From positions 1 through 7,479 of the forward strand of contig CAJPOH010000038.1 of assembly GCA_905372205.1 (NCBI GenBank): a DNA stretch of 7,479 bases, in the 5' to 3' direction. The DNA comes from an uncultured Treponema sp. (GTDB lineage Bacteria; Spirochaetota; Spirochaetia; Treponematales; Treponemataceae). Positions 1-5,737 of the stretch are shown piece by piece (the stretch's first letter is position 1; each line of letters begins with the position of its first letter). A program made the translations under genes and the position numbers. The notes under the pieces were generated by a model that had not been told where the DNA came from, did no database searches, and saw only the letters and a program-made list of their open reading frames with translations.

Positions 1-70
1 GAGATGGGTCTTCTATCTTTAATTTTAACTGCTCGTATTTTGTTTTCATGCTTTCTAGTTTTTCTTTCAT
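1..70 (-). CDS. prfA: Peptide chain release factor 1, N-terminal fragment (cut by window edge)
   Basis: The minus strand opens an ATG at 70-68 and stays open to the window edge, giving 23 complete codons. The peptide starts MKEKLESMKTKYEQLKLK and continues with I-E-D-P-S. A short charged coiled start ending in a D-P pair is typical of bacterial RF1, which commonly reads like KLE-L-RYEEL-L-DPEV. RF1 releases the nascent protein at UAA and UAG stop codons. An AAAGGA Shine-Dalgarno lies at 85-80, 9 bases before the ATG, which supports the start. The catalytic GGQ motif is outside the window, so identity rests on the N-terminus only. RF2 or an unrelated coiled-coil protein is the main alternative. 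Confidence 0.5.
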   Translation of the reverse strand, partial: MKEKLESMKTKYEQLKLKIEDPS

Positions 71-124
71 TTATCTAAATCCTTTGTGCCTTCAAAAACT
101 TATTATTGAATGGCAACTCTTGCG

Positions 125-153
125 ATTTTATTGTTTTTTTTTCTGTTATTCAA
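125..153 (-). promoter_or_regulatory. Putative promoter for prfA (minus strand)
   Basis: On the minus strand, a -35 box TTGAAT (153-148) and a -10 box TAAAAT (130-125) are separated by exactly 17 bases that include an A9 tract. Transcription would start near 118, giving a leader of about 48 bases before the prfA ATG with room for its Shine-Dalgarno. The match is 4/6 at -35 and 5/6 at -10. In AT-rich DNA such matches arise by chance, so confidence is moderate. Confidence 0.45.
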
Positions 154-174
154 GAAGATAGAAAGATGAATATT

Positions 175-205
175 AAGGGATGATGTTCCTTAGTCCCTTT
201 TTTTT
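175..205 (+). terminator. Terminator-like hairpin with T8 tract upstream of ettA
   Basis: AAGGGA (175-180) pairs with TCCCTT (194-199) around a 14-base loop, and a run of eight T follows (198-205). The T tract is only on the plus strand, so the hairpin would stop rightward transcription. No plus-strand gene precedes it in the window, because prfA points the other way. It may insulate ettA from upstream transcription, end a short RNA, or act in an ettA leader. The stem is short, so it may be weak. An alternative pairing of AAGGGA with TTCCTT (186-191) exists, with one G-U pair. Confidence 0.45.
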
Positions 206-211
206 GCTAAT

Positions 212-240
212 TTGATATTTTTTTTGTTTTATGCTAGACT
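212..240 (+). promoter_or_regulatory. Putative ettA promoter placing +1 at or next to the start codon
   Basis: TTGATA (212-217, 5/6 match) and TAGACT (235-240, 4/6 match) are separated by 17 bases. The expected start point, about 7 bases after the -10 box, falls on or beside A248, the first base of the ettA ATG. No Shine-Dalgarno is visible before that ATG, which fits a leaderless or nearly leaderless transcript. The region is T-rich, so a chance match is possible. Confidence 0.4.
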
Positions 241-247
241 CGTTTGC

Positions 248-1996
248 ATGGCAAAAACTGTAGATGATAAAAAAATTATTTATACAATGGATCGTGTTTC
301 AAAGTTTCATGGGACAAAGCAAGTTTTGAAAGATATTAATCTTTCTTATTTTTATGGTGCAAAGATTGGAGTAATAGGTGCTAATGGCTCGGGAAAATCT
401 AGTCTATTGCGTATTTTAGCACAGAAAGACACTGACTTTGTGGGAGACGTCTATTTGCAAGATGGCTATACAATTGGCTTTTTAGAGCAAGAGCCGTATT
501 TGGAAAAAGGCAAAACAGCAAAAGAAATTGCTTTAGAAGGTGTTAAAGAGATTGTTGACTTGCTTGCAGAATTTGATAAAGTAAACGAAGAGTTTGGAAA
601 CCCAGATGCGGATATAGATAAGCTCATGGTGCGACAAGAAAAGATACAAGAAAAGCTAGATGCAACAAATGCTTGGGAGCTTGATAGCATATTGGAGCTA
701 GCAATGGAAGCTTTGCGTTGCCCACCCCCTGACCAAATTGTTGACACTCTTTCGGGCGGGGAACGTCGTCGTCTTGCATTGTGTCGGCTCTTACTCCAAA
801 AGCCTGATATCTTGCTTTTGGATGAGCCTACGAACCATTTGGATGCTGAGACGATTGCTTGGCTTGAAAATAGATTGCAACAATATGAAGGCACTATAAT
901 TTGTGTTACTCACGATAGATATTTTCTTGACAATGTTGCTACATGGATTTTAGAACTCGATAGGGGGGAAGGCATTCCATGGAAAGGAAATTATTCTAGT
1001 TGGTTAGGGCAAAAGGCAGAGCAATTACGACTGGAAGAAAAGAAAGAAACAGAAAAACAAAAGATATTACAGCGTGAATTGGAATGGATTGGTTTAAGCC
1101 CAAAAGGGAGGCATGCAAAAAGCAAAGCTCGTGTTAAAGACTATGAAAAACTTCTTTCTGATAGTTCAAAAGAAAAAGTGAAAGAATTGAAAATGATGAT
1201 TCCTACATCAAAAAGATTAGGATCTCTTGTCATTGATGCACAAAATATTTCAAAACATTATGGAGATAGGCTTCTTTTTGATAATGTGAGTTTTACAATC
1301 CCTCAGGGGGCTATAGTGGGCATTGTTGGGCCTAATGGAGCAGGAAAGACAACTCTTTTTAAGATGATTATGGGGGCTACGGGGCAAGCTTGCTATAATG
1401 GAGAAGATGGTAAAAAAGAGGTTGTAGCACCTGATAGTGGTGAGATAAAAATTGGGGAGTCAGTGAAGCTAGGCTATGCAGACCAAATGAGAGAAACGCT
1501 TGATGAAAACAAGACTGTTTGGCAACAACTTTCTGCAGGGCTTGATGTGATAAAATTAGGAGAAGGTGGAGAATCTTCTTTGGCTAGAGAAGTGAATTCG
1601 AGAGCGTATTGTGCTTGGTTTAACTTTAGTGGGCAAGACCAATCAAAAAAAATAGGAGTGCTTTCTGGTGGAGAGAGAAACAGAGTCAATCTTGCTATGA
1701 TGCTAAAAGAAGGTGCTAATGTGCTTTTGCTGGATGAACCTACAAATGACCTAGATGTTGCGACATTGCGTTCTTTAGAAGAAGCTTTACAAGATTTTGC
1801 AGGTTCTGCAATAATTATAAGCCACGATCGCTGGTTTTTAGATCGTGTTTGCACACATCTATTAGTGTTTGAAGCAACAGGTGAGGTAATCTGGTATGAT
1901 GGAAACTGGTCAGAATATGTTGTTTGGCGTCGTGAAAAGTTTGGTAAAGACGCTCAAACACCAAAACGTGCTATCTACAGAAAATTTGAAAGATAG
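248..1996 (+). CDS. ettA: Energy-dependent translational throttle protein EttA (ABC-F ATPase)
   Basis: The product has 582 residues and is a soluble ABC-F protein with two ATPase domains and no membrane segments. EttA binds the ribosomal E site and gates entry into elongation according to ATP/ADP level. Domain 1 has Walker A GANGSGKSS (44-52), signature LSGGE (168-172), Walker B DEPTNHLD (192-199) and switch His222. Domain 2 has GPNGAGKTT (361-369), LSGGE (472-476) and DEPTNDLD (496-503). Between them is the P-site tRNA interaction linker, with ELEWIGLSPKGRHAKSKAR closely resembling E. coli EttA. The family is usually near 555 residues; the extra length includes short insertions after the second Walker A (around 377-390) and before the second signature. 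I chose ATG 248 because the protein then begins MAKTVDD like EttA; a TTG at 212 would add 12 hydrophobic residues foreign to the family. No Shine-Dalgarno precedes it. All catalytic motifs are intact. Confidence 0.93.
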   Translation: MAKTVDDKKIIYTMDRVSKFHGTKQVLKDINLSYFYGAKIGVIGANGSGKSSLLRILAQKDTDFVGDVYLQDGYTIGFLEQEPYLEKGKTAKEIALEGVKEIVDLLAEFDKVNEEFGNPDADIDKLMVRQEKIQEKLDATNAWELDSILELAMEALRCPPPDQIVDTLSGGERRRLALCRLLLQKPDILLLDEPTNHLDAETIAWLENRLQQYEGTIICVTHDRYFLDNVATWILELDRGEGIPWKGNYSSWLGQKAEQLRLEEKKETEKQKILQRELEWIGLSPKGRHAKSKARVKDYEKLLSDSSKEKVKELKMMIPTSKRLGSLVIDAQNISKHYGDRLLFDNVSFTIPQGAIVGIVGPNGAGKTTLFKMIMGATGQACYNGEDGKKEVVAPDSGEIKIGESVKLGYADQMRETLDENKTVWQQLSAGLDVIKLGEGGESSLAREVNSRAYCAWFNFSGQDQSKKIGVLSGGERNRVNLAMMLKEGANVLLLDEPTNDLDVATLRSLEEALQDFAGSAIIISHDRWFLDRVCTHLLVFEATGEVIWYDGNWSEYVVWRREKFGKDAQTPKRAIYRKFER

Positions 1997-2023
1997 GTTG
2001 TGATGTATGGAGAAATGTTTACC

Positions 2024-2053
2024 TTGACATTAATCATACTATTGAGATATCAT
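2024..2053 (+). promoter_or_regulatory. Near-consensus promoter for the pyrBI leader
   Basis: A perfect -35 TTGACA (2024-2029) is followed after 18 bases by TATCAT (2048-2053), a 5/6 match to the -10 consensus. The expected start point is about 2060-2061. It lies just after the ettA stop and drives rightward into the leader and pyrBI. It is the strongest promoter match I found in the window. Reading through from ettA remains possible, since no terminator separates it from ettA. Confidence 0.65.
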
Positions 2054-2060
2054 GATCCGT

Positions 2061-2150
2061 ATGCGTGGTATTGTTAGTTCATATTTTGCAAAAGGTGAGG
2101 AGTTTCCTCTAAAAGATATTTATTTTTTTAAACACCGTCGAATATTTTGA
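2061..2150 (+). CDS. Putative pyrBI leader peptide (pyrL-like)
   Basis: This ORF has 29 codons plus a stop, beginning MRGIVSSYFAKGEEF and ending FFKHRRIF. Its TGA stop (2148-2150) runs from the last loop base into the first bases of the 3' arm of the attenuator hairpin. E. coli PyrL is likewise a short peptide that ends inside the attenuator. Its role would be to place a ribosome close behind RNA polymerase rather than to make a useful protein. The start is uncertain. ATG 2061 coincides with the expected transcription start, so it would be leaderless. An in-frame ATG at 2052, with GAG 5 bases upstream, would serve only transcripts coming from farther upstream. No homology is claimed beyond position and layout. 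Confidence 0.5.
   Translation: MRGIVSSYFAKGEEFPLKDIYFFKHRRIF
2097..2130 (+). promoter_or_regulatory. Candidate pause hairpin and U-rich pause tract in the pyrBI leader
   Basis: GAGGA (2097-2101) and TCCTC (2105-2109) form a 5-bp hairpin with a 3-base loop. A T-rich stretch follows, ending in seven T (2123-2129) directly before the attenuator stem. In E. coli pyrBI, RNA polymerase pauses in a U-rich leader stretch when UTP is low, which lets the leading ribosome catch up. The position here fits that role. Pausing itself is inferred. Confidence 0.45.
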
Positions 2151-2164
2151 CGGTGTTTTTTTTT
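2131..2164 (+). terminator. Intrinsic terminator / predicted pyrBI attenuator
   Basis: AACACCGTC (2131-2139) pairs perfectly with GACGGTGTT (2149-2157) around a 9-base loop, extendable by A2130-T2158. Nine T (2156-2164) follow. The hairpin ends 35 bases before the pyrBI ATG and downstream of the leader promoter, so it would terminate transcripts heading into pyrBI. It could also simply end ettA transcription. Attenuation is favoured by the promoter before it, the leader stop codon inside it, and a T-rich rather than A-rich left flank. Confidence 0.85.
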
Positions 2165-2187
2165 GCATATATGTTTTAGCAATGCCT

Positions 2188-2194
2188 AAAGGAG
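2188..2194 (+). promoter_or_regulatory. Shine-Dalgarno that fixes the pyrBI start
   Basis: AAAGGAG ends 5 bases before ATG 2200. It lies inside the extension that an upstream in-frame ATG at 2182 would create, and that ATG has no ribosome-binding site. The start at 2200 is therefore preferred. Confidence 0.8.
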
Positions 2195-2199
2195 TGAAT

Positions 2200-3798
2200 A
2201 TGGTGGGTTATTTTAGTGGTAGGTCGTTAAGTGTTATAGGTGATCTTTCAATCGAAGAAAGAAAATATCTTTTTAGAAAAACCAAAGAATTGAAAAAAGC
2301 TATTCAAGAAAATGATGTAAAAAAGATGGATGAGTTTCGAATAAATGATAAGGATTTTGGTATTTATGAAGTATTTTTGGAATCTAGCACACGAACAAAA
2401 GAGTCTTTTAGAAATGCTGCTAAATTTCACCATGTGAAATTAAGTGATCTAATTACTTCTGTTTCTTCTTTTAACAAGGGCGAAAGTTTTGCGGACACAT
2501 TCAACACTTTAACAGGTTACCGAAATAATATTTTTATTATAAGAAGCACTATTGAAGGAGTGTGTAAATGGTTAGAAGTGGAATCTAAAGAATTTGCAAA
2601 GCGTAATGGTATTAAAAACTTTCCTAGCTTTATTAATGCAGGAGATGGAAAGCACGAACATCCAACGCAAGAACTTTTAGATGAGTTTACATTCTTAGAA
2701 GACAATGATTGGTCAACTAAAAAAATACATATAGCACTTGTTGGAGATTTATATCATGGACGCACAGTACACTCAAAAGCAGATGGTTTAAAGTTATTTG
2801 ATAAAGTCCAAGTTGATTTAATAGCACCAAAAGAATTGGCAATGCCTGAATATTATAAGCTAAAGATGGAAGAAAATGGTTTTAGCTTGAGAGAGTTTTC
2901 TTCCATAGAGGAATATCTAGCACAAAAAGATGTAGCACCTATTTGGTATTTTACAAGACCTCAATTAGAACGCATGGGTGATGATGTTTTGCAAATGGCA
3001 GATCGTTTACGTTCTGCCATAACTTTCAAAGAAGAATTTATGGAGAAGCTAGATAAGAAAACAAAATTTTATCACCCTCTTCCTCGTCATAGAGAACATC
3101 CTACAATTCCAACATTCCTAGACACAACAAGTTTTAATGGTTGGGAGAGGCAATCAATTAATGGTATGTATGTTAGAATGACACTTCTTTCTATGTTTGG
3201 TGGCAAAATAGGAGATGATTTTGAACATAAGAATGAAAAAACCCCTGAAGATGATTTTTCTAACACAGAATATATCATTAAAGTGCCATTAGATAATACA
3301 TCTAATAAAAGCTCAGATAGTTTTTCTGAAGGTGTGCGTCCAATAAAAGAAGGTATTGTTATAGACCATATATATAGGGGGCAACCTCCTGAAGCTATAC
3401 GTCGTCATATTTCAACTATAATAAAAGTTATGAAATTAGAGAATGGCAAAGGTGGAGAATGGGTTTCAACTTCTACAAAAGATGCTACCATATTTAAGGG
3501 GCTTATATTTAGACCAGGCTCTTATAAGTTTGAAAGAAAAAACTTAAAAAGACTTGCTGCAGTTTCTCCCGGTTGCACTCTTAATATAATTAAAGATGGA
3601 AAAATAAATGAAAAATATAGAGTTCACTTGCCACCACGTATTTATAATTTTGCAGACATAGCTTGCAAAAATGAATTATGCGTTTCTCACCCATCTCACT
3701 GTGAGGGGGTGCCTCCTATGTTTTATAAGACAAAAAATGATATGTATGTTTGCAAATACTGTGGACATATCCATAGTTTTGCAGAAATATGGCAATAA
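2200..3798 (+). CDS. pyrBI: Fused aspartate carbamoyltransferase, catalytic plus regulatory chain
   Basis: The product has 532 residues and catalyses carbamoyl phosphate + L-aspartate to N-carbamoyl-L-aspartate, the committed step of pyrimidine synthesis in the cytoplasm. The catalytic part (about 1-338) has STRT (63-66), Lys93 in NKGESFADT, GDG followed by HEHPTQ (His154, Gln157), GRTVHS (Arg188), TRPQ (Arg253) and HPLPR (292-296), all matching E. coli PyrB. After a polar linker (about 339-378) comes a PyrI domain with KEGIVIDHI, LPPRI and zinc-binding cysteines 489, 494, 518 and 521 in CX4C and CX2C. E. coli uses two separate genes. The fusion is known from Thermotoga and reported for treponemes. 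The predicted attenuator upstream suggests control by pyrimidine level. The stop codon overlaps the Shine-Dalgarno of the next gene, suggesting an operon. Confidence 0.95.
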   Translation: MVGYFSGRSLSVIGDLSIEERKYLFRKTKELKKAIQENDVKKMDEFRINDKDFGIYEVFLESSTRTKESFRNAAKFHHVKLSDLITSVSSFNKGESFADTFNTLTGYRNNIFIIRSTIEGVCKWLEVESKEFAKRNGIKNFPSFINAGDGKHEHPTQELLDEFTFLEDNDWSTKKIHIALVGDLYHGRTVHSKADGLKLFDKVQVDLIAPKELAMPEYYKLKMEENGFSLREFSSIEEYLAQKDVAPIWYFTRPQLERMGDDVLQMADRLRSAITFKEEFMEKLDKKTKFYHPLPRHREHPTIPTFLDTTSFNGWERQSINGMYVRMTLLSMFGGKIGDDFEHKNEKTPEDDFSNTEYIIKVPLDNTSNKSSDSFSEGVRPIKEGIVIDHIYRGQPPEAIRRHISTIIKVMKLENGKGGEWVSTSTKDATIFKGLIFRPGSYKFERKNLKRLAAVSPGCTLNIIKDGKINEKYRVHLPPRIYNFADIACKNELCVSHPSHCEGVPPMFYKTKNDMYVCKYCGHIHSFAEIWQ

Positions 3799-3802
3799 GG
3801 AG
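3797..3802 (+). promoter_or_regulatory. Shine-Dalgarno supporting a TTG start for the SH3 lipoprotein
   Basis: AAGGAG overlaps the pyrBI stop codon by two bases and ends 8 bases before TTG 3811. It supports a non-ATG start and translational linkage to pyrBI. Confidence 0.7.
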
Positions 3803-3810
3803 TTATAATT

Positions 3811-4170
3811 TTGCGATTTTTATTAATTGCTTTTTTTTCTGTTGTTTTGTTTTTAACTAGTTGCACTAAAAAAAATGTAATCGAAAAAGTTGTTTTGCCA
3901 AAAGATACTGCTATTTCTACTTCTATGCAGTATGCTGTGATTGTAGAACCTTATGTTTCTCTTAGAGATAAACCTTCTGATGATGGAATTACCTCTAGTC
4001 ATGCAAGAAGTGGTGATGTTTTTGTAGTGGAAGCAATAAAAGCTGAAATGAGAAATGGTAAACAAGTTTTATGGATTAATTTAGAAAATGCAGGTTGGCT
4101 TATCTCTTCTTCCGTTAGATTATATCCAACAAAAGAAAAAGCTAGCACTGCTGCAAAAAAATTAAAATAA
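3811..4170 (+). CDS. Small SH3-domain lipoprotein
   Basis: The product has 119 residues. An N-terminal signal (MRFLLIAFFSVVLFLTSC) carries a lipobox L15-T16-S17-C18, so it should be cleaved before Cys18, lipidated and anchored on the periplasmic side of a membrane. A polar linker leads to a bacterial SH3-like domain (about 41-108): AVIVEPYVSLRDKPSDDG, then a loop, VLWINLENAGWL and a final strand. The VNVR-like YVSLRDKPS segment is typical of SH3b domains, which often bind cell-wall or protein ligands. The ligand here is unknown. The start is TTG with a strong Shine-Dalgarno. It lies 12 bases after pyrBI and 28 bases before the spiro-SPASM gene. No pyrimidine role is evident; it may belong with the downstream envelope or glycan genes. 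Confidence 0.85.
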   Translation: MRFLLIAFFSVVLFLTSCTKKNVIEKVVLPKDTAISTSMQYAVIVEPYVSLRDKPSDDGITSSHARSGDVFVVEAIKAEMRNGKQVLWINLENAGWLISSSVRLYPTKEKASTAAKKLK

Positions 4171-4198
4171 AATTGTAATTAAGTCGATAACTAAGGGC

Positions 4199-5737
4199 AT
4201 GCCGTCTCTAGTTGCATTGTATTCTATTGGTGTATCAAAGTATGCAGTAGATGCTTTCATTGAAAATAAGTCATTGATGCGTCTTGCTATAGAAAACGCT
4301 TTGTTATTGCCAGAATGTAAAAAAGTTCTCATATTGATTGATATTAAAGACAAGGAGATTGTAGAGGATGCATTGAAAGATTTCTCAGATGCTAGCTCTA
4401 TAAAAGTACTTACCCTAGAAAAAATGACAGCTCATCTTTTCTTTAAAACTTGTAGTGATGAAAAACTAGAATGTAGTGATCTTTTTATTGCTCCATTAGA
4501 AGCTCCTTTTATTGATGTAAATGCAACTAAAGAGCTTTATTTGCAACATATAAAATATAAAGCTGAATATTCTTTTGCAGAAGGTTATCCTTTATTTATC
4601 TTTCCACAAATATTAAACACAGGATTATGCGATATTCTTTGTCAATTTTCTAAGGATGACGATTCTGTAATAGACCATGATTTTGTTTTTGACATTATCA
4701 AAAAAGATATCAATTCTTATGACATAGAAACGTATATAGCTCCTGTAGATGTAAGAATATTAAAACTTAGATTCATTGTGGAGACAAAAAGAGACAAGAT
4801 GCTATGTCAAAACTTTCTTGGCATAACAGCAAAAAACTATCAACAGATGATTACGCCATTAAAATTAAAAACACTTCCACGTTATTATATGATTGAGATA
4901 TCTTCAGATTCAGAGCAAAAACCGATATATAGGCCGCAAATTAATGATAAAGCATTTATGTCATATCAAGATTTTTCATTAATAGTGGAAAAAATTGCTA
5001 AATTTTCAGATGATGCGATTATATCGTTTTCTTTGTATGGAGACCCATTGGAACATCCAGAATTTGAGGAAATGGTGAAGAAGGTTTTGTCGTATCCTAA
5101 TCTAACAGCTTTGGTTGAAACATCAGCTACATTTGAAAATGCAAAAGAAAAACTAGAAAACATAAAAAAAGTAGTTCAAGAGGCACCCATGAGACCTAGT
5201 CTTACTCCACCACTTTACTGGATTACTTTTATTGATGCTGTAAATGCAGGTACTTATGCAAAAGTTTATAATTTGACTGAAGAAAAGTCGATTGAATTGC
5301 TGGCTAGAGTGAATGAAATAGCTGAGCTTTCTTACAATTATTTTGGAAAAAATGCTTTTGTGCAGATTGTCAGAATGAACGAAAACGAAGACGATTTAGA
5401 AACTTTTTATAGGACATGGAAAGAAAAAAATGTAGAAGTAATTATACAGAAATATGATCACTTTTGCCGTTTCTTGCCTGATAGAAGAGTTGCAGATTTA
5501 TCTCCATTAAAGAGAATGCCGTGTAGGCATATAAATAGAGAGATGTGCATTGCTTGTGATGGAGATGTTTTGATGTGTCGTGAAGATGTAAGGAAGCAAA
5601 ATATTATGGGCAATGCAAAAAATGAAGCTTTAGAAGATATCTGGCAACGATTTGACGAAAAATGTATAGAGCAATCTAATTTAAAATTTGGAGATTTATG
5701 TGAATCATGTGATGAATATTATACCTACAACTTTTAA
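4199..5737 (+). CDS. Spiro-SPASM protein: eroded nucleotidyltransferase, eroded radical SAM core and SPASM-type domain
   Basis: The product has 512 residues. I recognise it as the spirochete spiro-SPASM family, of unknown function. Residues about 1-150 resemble an SpsF-like cytidylyltransferase: LVALYSIGVSK aligns with the usual nucleotide loop but lacks RLPGK, and APLEAPFID (98-106) matches the usual RxTxDxPxID segment. Residues about 226-420 look like a radical SAM barrel: RYYMIEIS (228-235), then LYGDPLEHPEFEEM (279-292), like the GGEPLLHP motif. There is no cysteine at all between 204 and 422, so the CX3CX2C cluster site is absent. The C-terminus is SPASM-like, with cysteines 442, 450, 453, 460, 501 and 504 and a GN-ALEDIW segment (471-482). 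No signal peptide or membrane segment is seen. Start ATG 4199 has only a poorly spaced AAGGG before it. The gene overlaps the next one by 38 bases. It is more likely a scaffold, or an enzyme of changed chemistry, than a standard radical SAM enzyme. Confidence 0.85.
   Translation: MPSLVALYSIGVSKYAVDAFIENKSLMRLAIENALLLPECKKVLILIDIKDKEIVEDALKDFSDASSIKVLTLEKMTAHLFFKTCSDEKLECSDLFIAPLEAPFIDVNATKELYLQHIKYKAEYSFAEGYPLFIFPQILNTGLCDILCQFSKDDDSVIDHDFVFDIIKKDINSYDIETYIAPVDVRILKLRFIVETKRDKMLCQNFLGITAKNYQQMITPLKLKTLPRYYMIEISSDSEQKPIYRPQINDKAFMSYQDFSLIVEKIAKFSDDAIISFSLYGDPLEHPEFEEMVKKVLSYPNLTALVETSATFENAKEKLENIKKVVQEAPMRPSLTPPLYWITFIDAVNAGTYAKVYNLTEEKSIELLARVNEIAELSYNYFGKNAFVQIVRMNENEDDLETFYRTWKEKNVEVIIQKYDHFCRFLPDRRVADLSPLKRMPCRHINREMCIACDGDVLMCREDVRKQNIMGNAKNEALEDIWQRFDEKCIEQSNLKFGDLCESCDEYYTYNF
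5690..5693 (+). promoter_or_regulatory. Shine-Dalgarno favouring a GTG start for the glycosyltransferase-like gene
   Basis: GGAG is followed 6 bases later by GTG 5700. The alternative ATG 5712 would be 18 bases away, too far. The same GGAG, 6 bases, GTG arrangement recurs at the next gene. Confidence 0.5.

Noticed and set aside
180..215. 11-codon ORF starting at ATG 180 within the upstream hairpin
   Set aside because: It is very short and T-rich, with its AAGGG directly touching the start codon; chance explains it.
212..247. TTG 212 as the ettA start, adding 12 residues
   Set aside because: The added residues are hydrophobic and foreign to EttA, there is no Shine-Dalgarno, and the stretch overlaps the likely promoter.
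466..894. Minus-strand ORF inside ettA (likewise 1474-1854 and the minus-strand ORFs within the later genes)
   Set aside because: They lie opposite strongly conserved coding sequence, have low-complexity Ser/Phe-rich products and no recognisable domains.
2015..2077. 20-codon ORF starting at ATG 2015 just after ettA
   Set aside because: It covers the promoter boxes, its GGAG is only 2 bases from the ATG, and it ends well before the attenuator, so it does not fit the leader role.
2131..2164. Simple bidirectional terminator serving ettA only
   Set aside because: The left flank is T-rich rather than A-rich, no leftward gene needs it, and a promoter and leader ORF lie between it and ettA. It may still also end ettA read-through.
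2182..2199. ATG 2182 as the pyrBI start
   Set aside because: No ribosome-binding site precedes it, and the strong AAAGGAG for ATG 2200 lies inside the extension.
5688..5737. Frameshift joining the spiro-SPASM and glycosyltransferase-like genes
   Set aside because: The first protein ends naturally after its SPASM cysteines and the second begins before a complete GT-A fold, so an ordinary gene overlap is the better reading.
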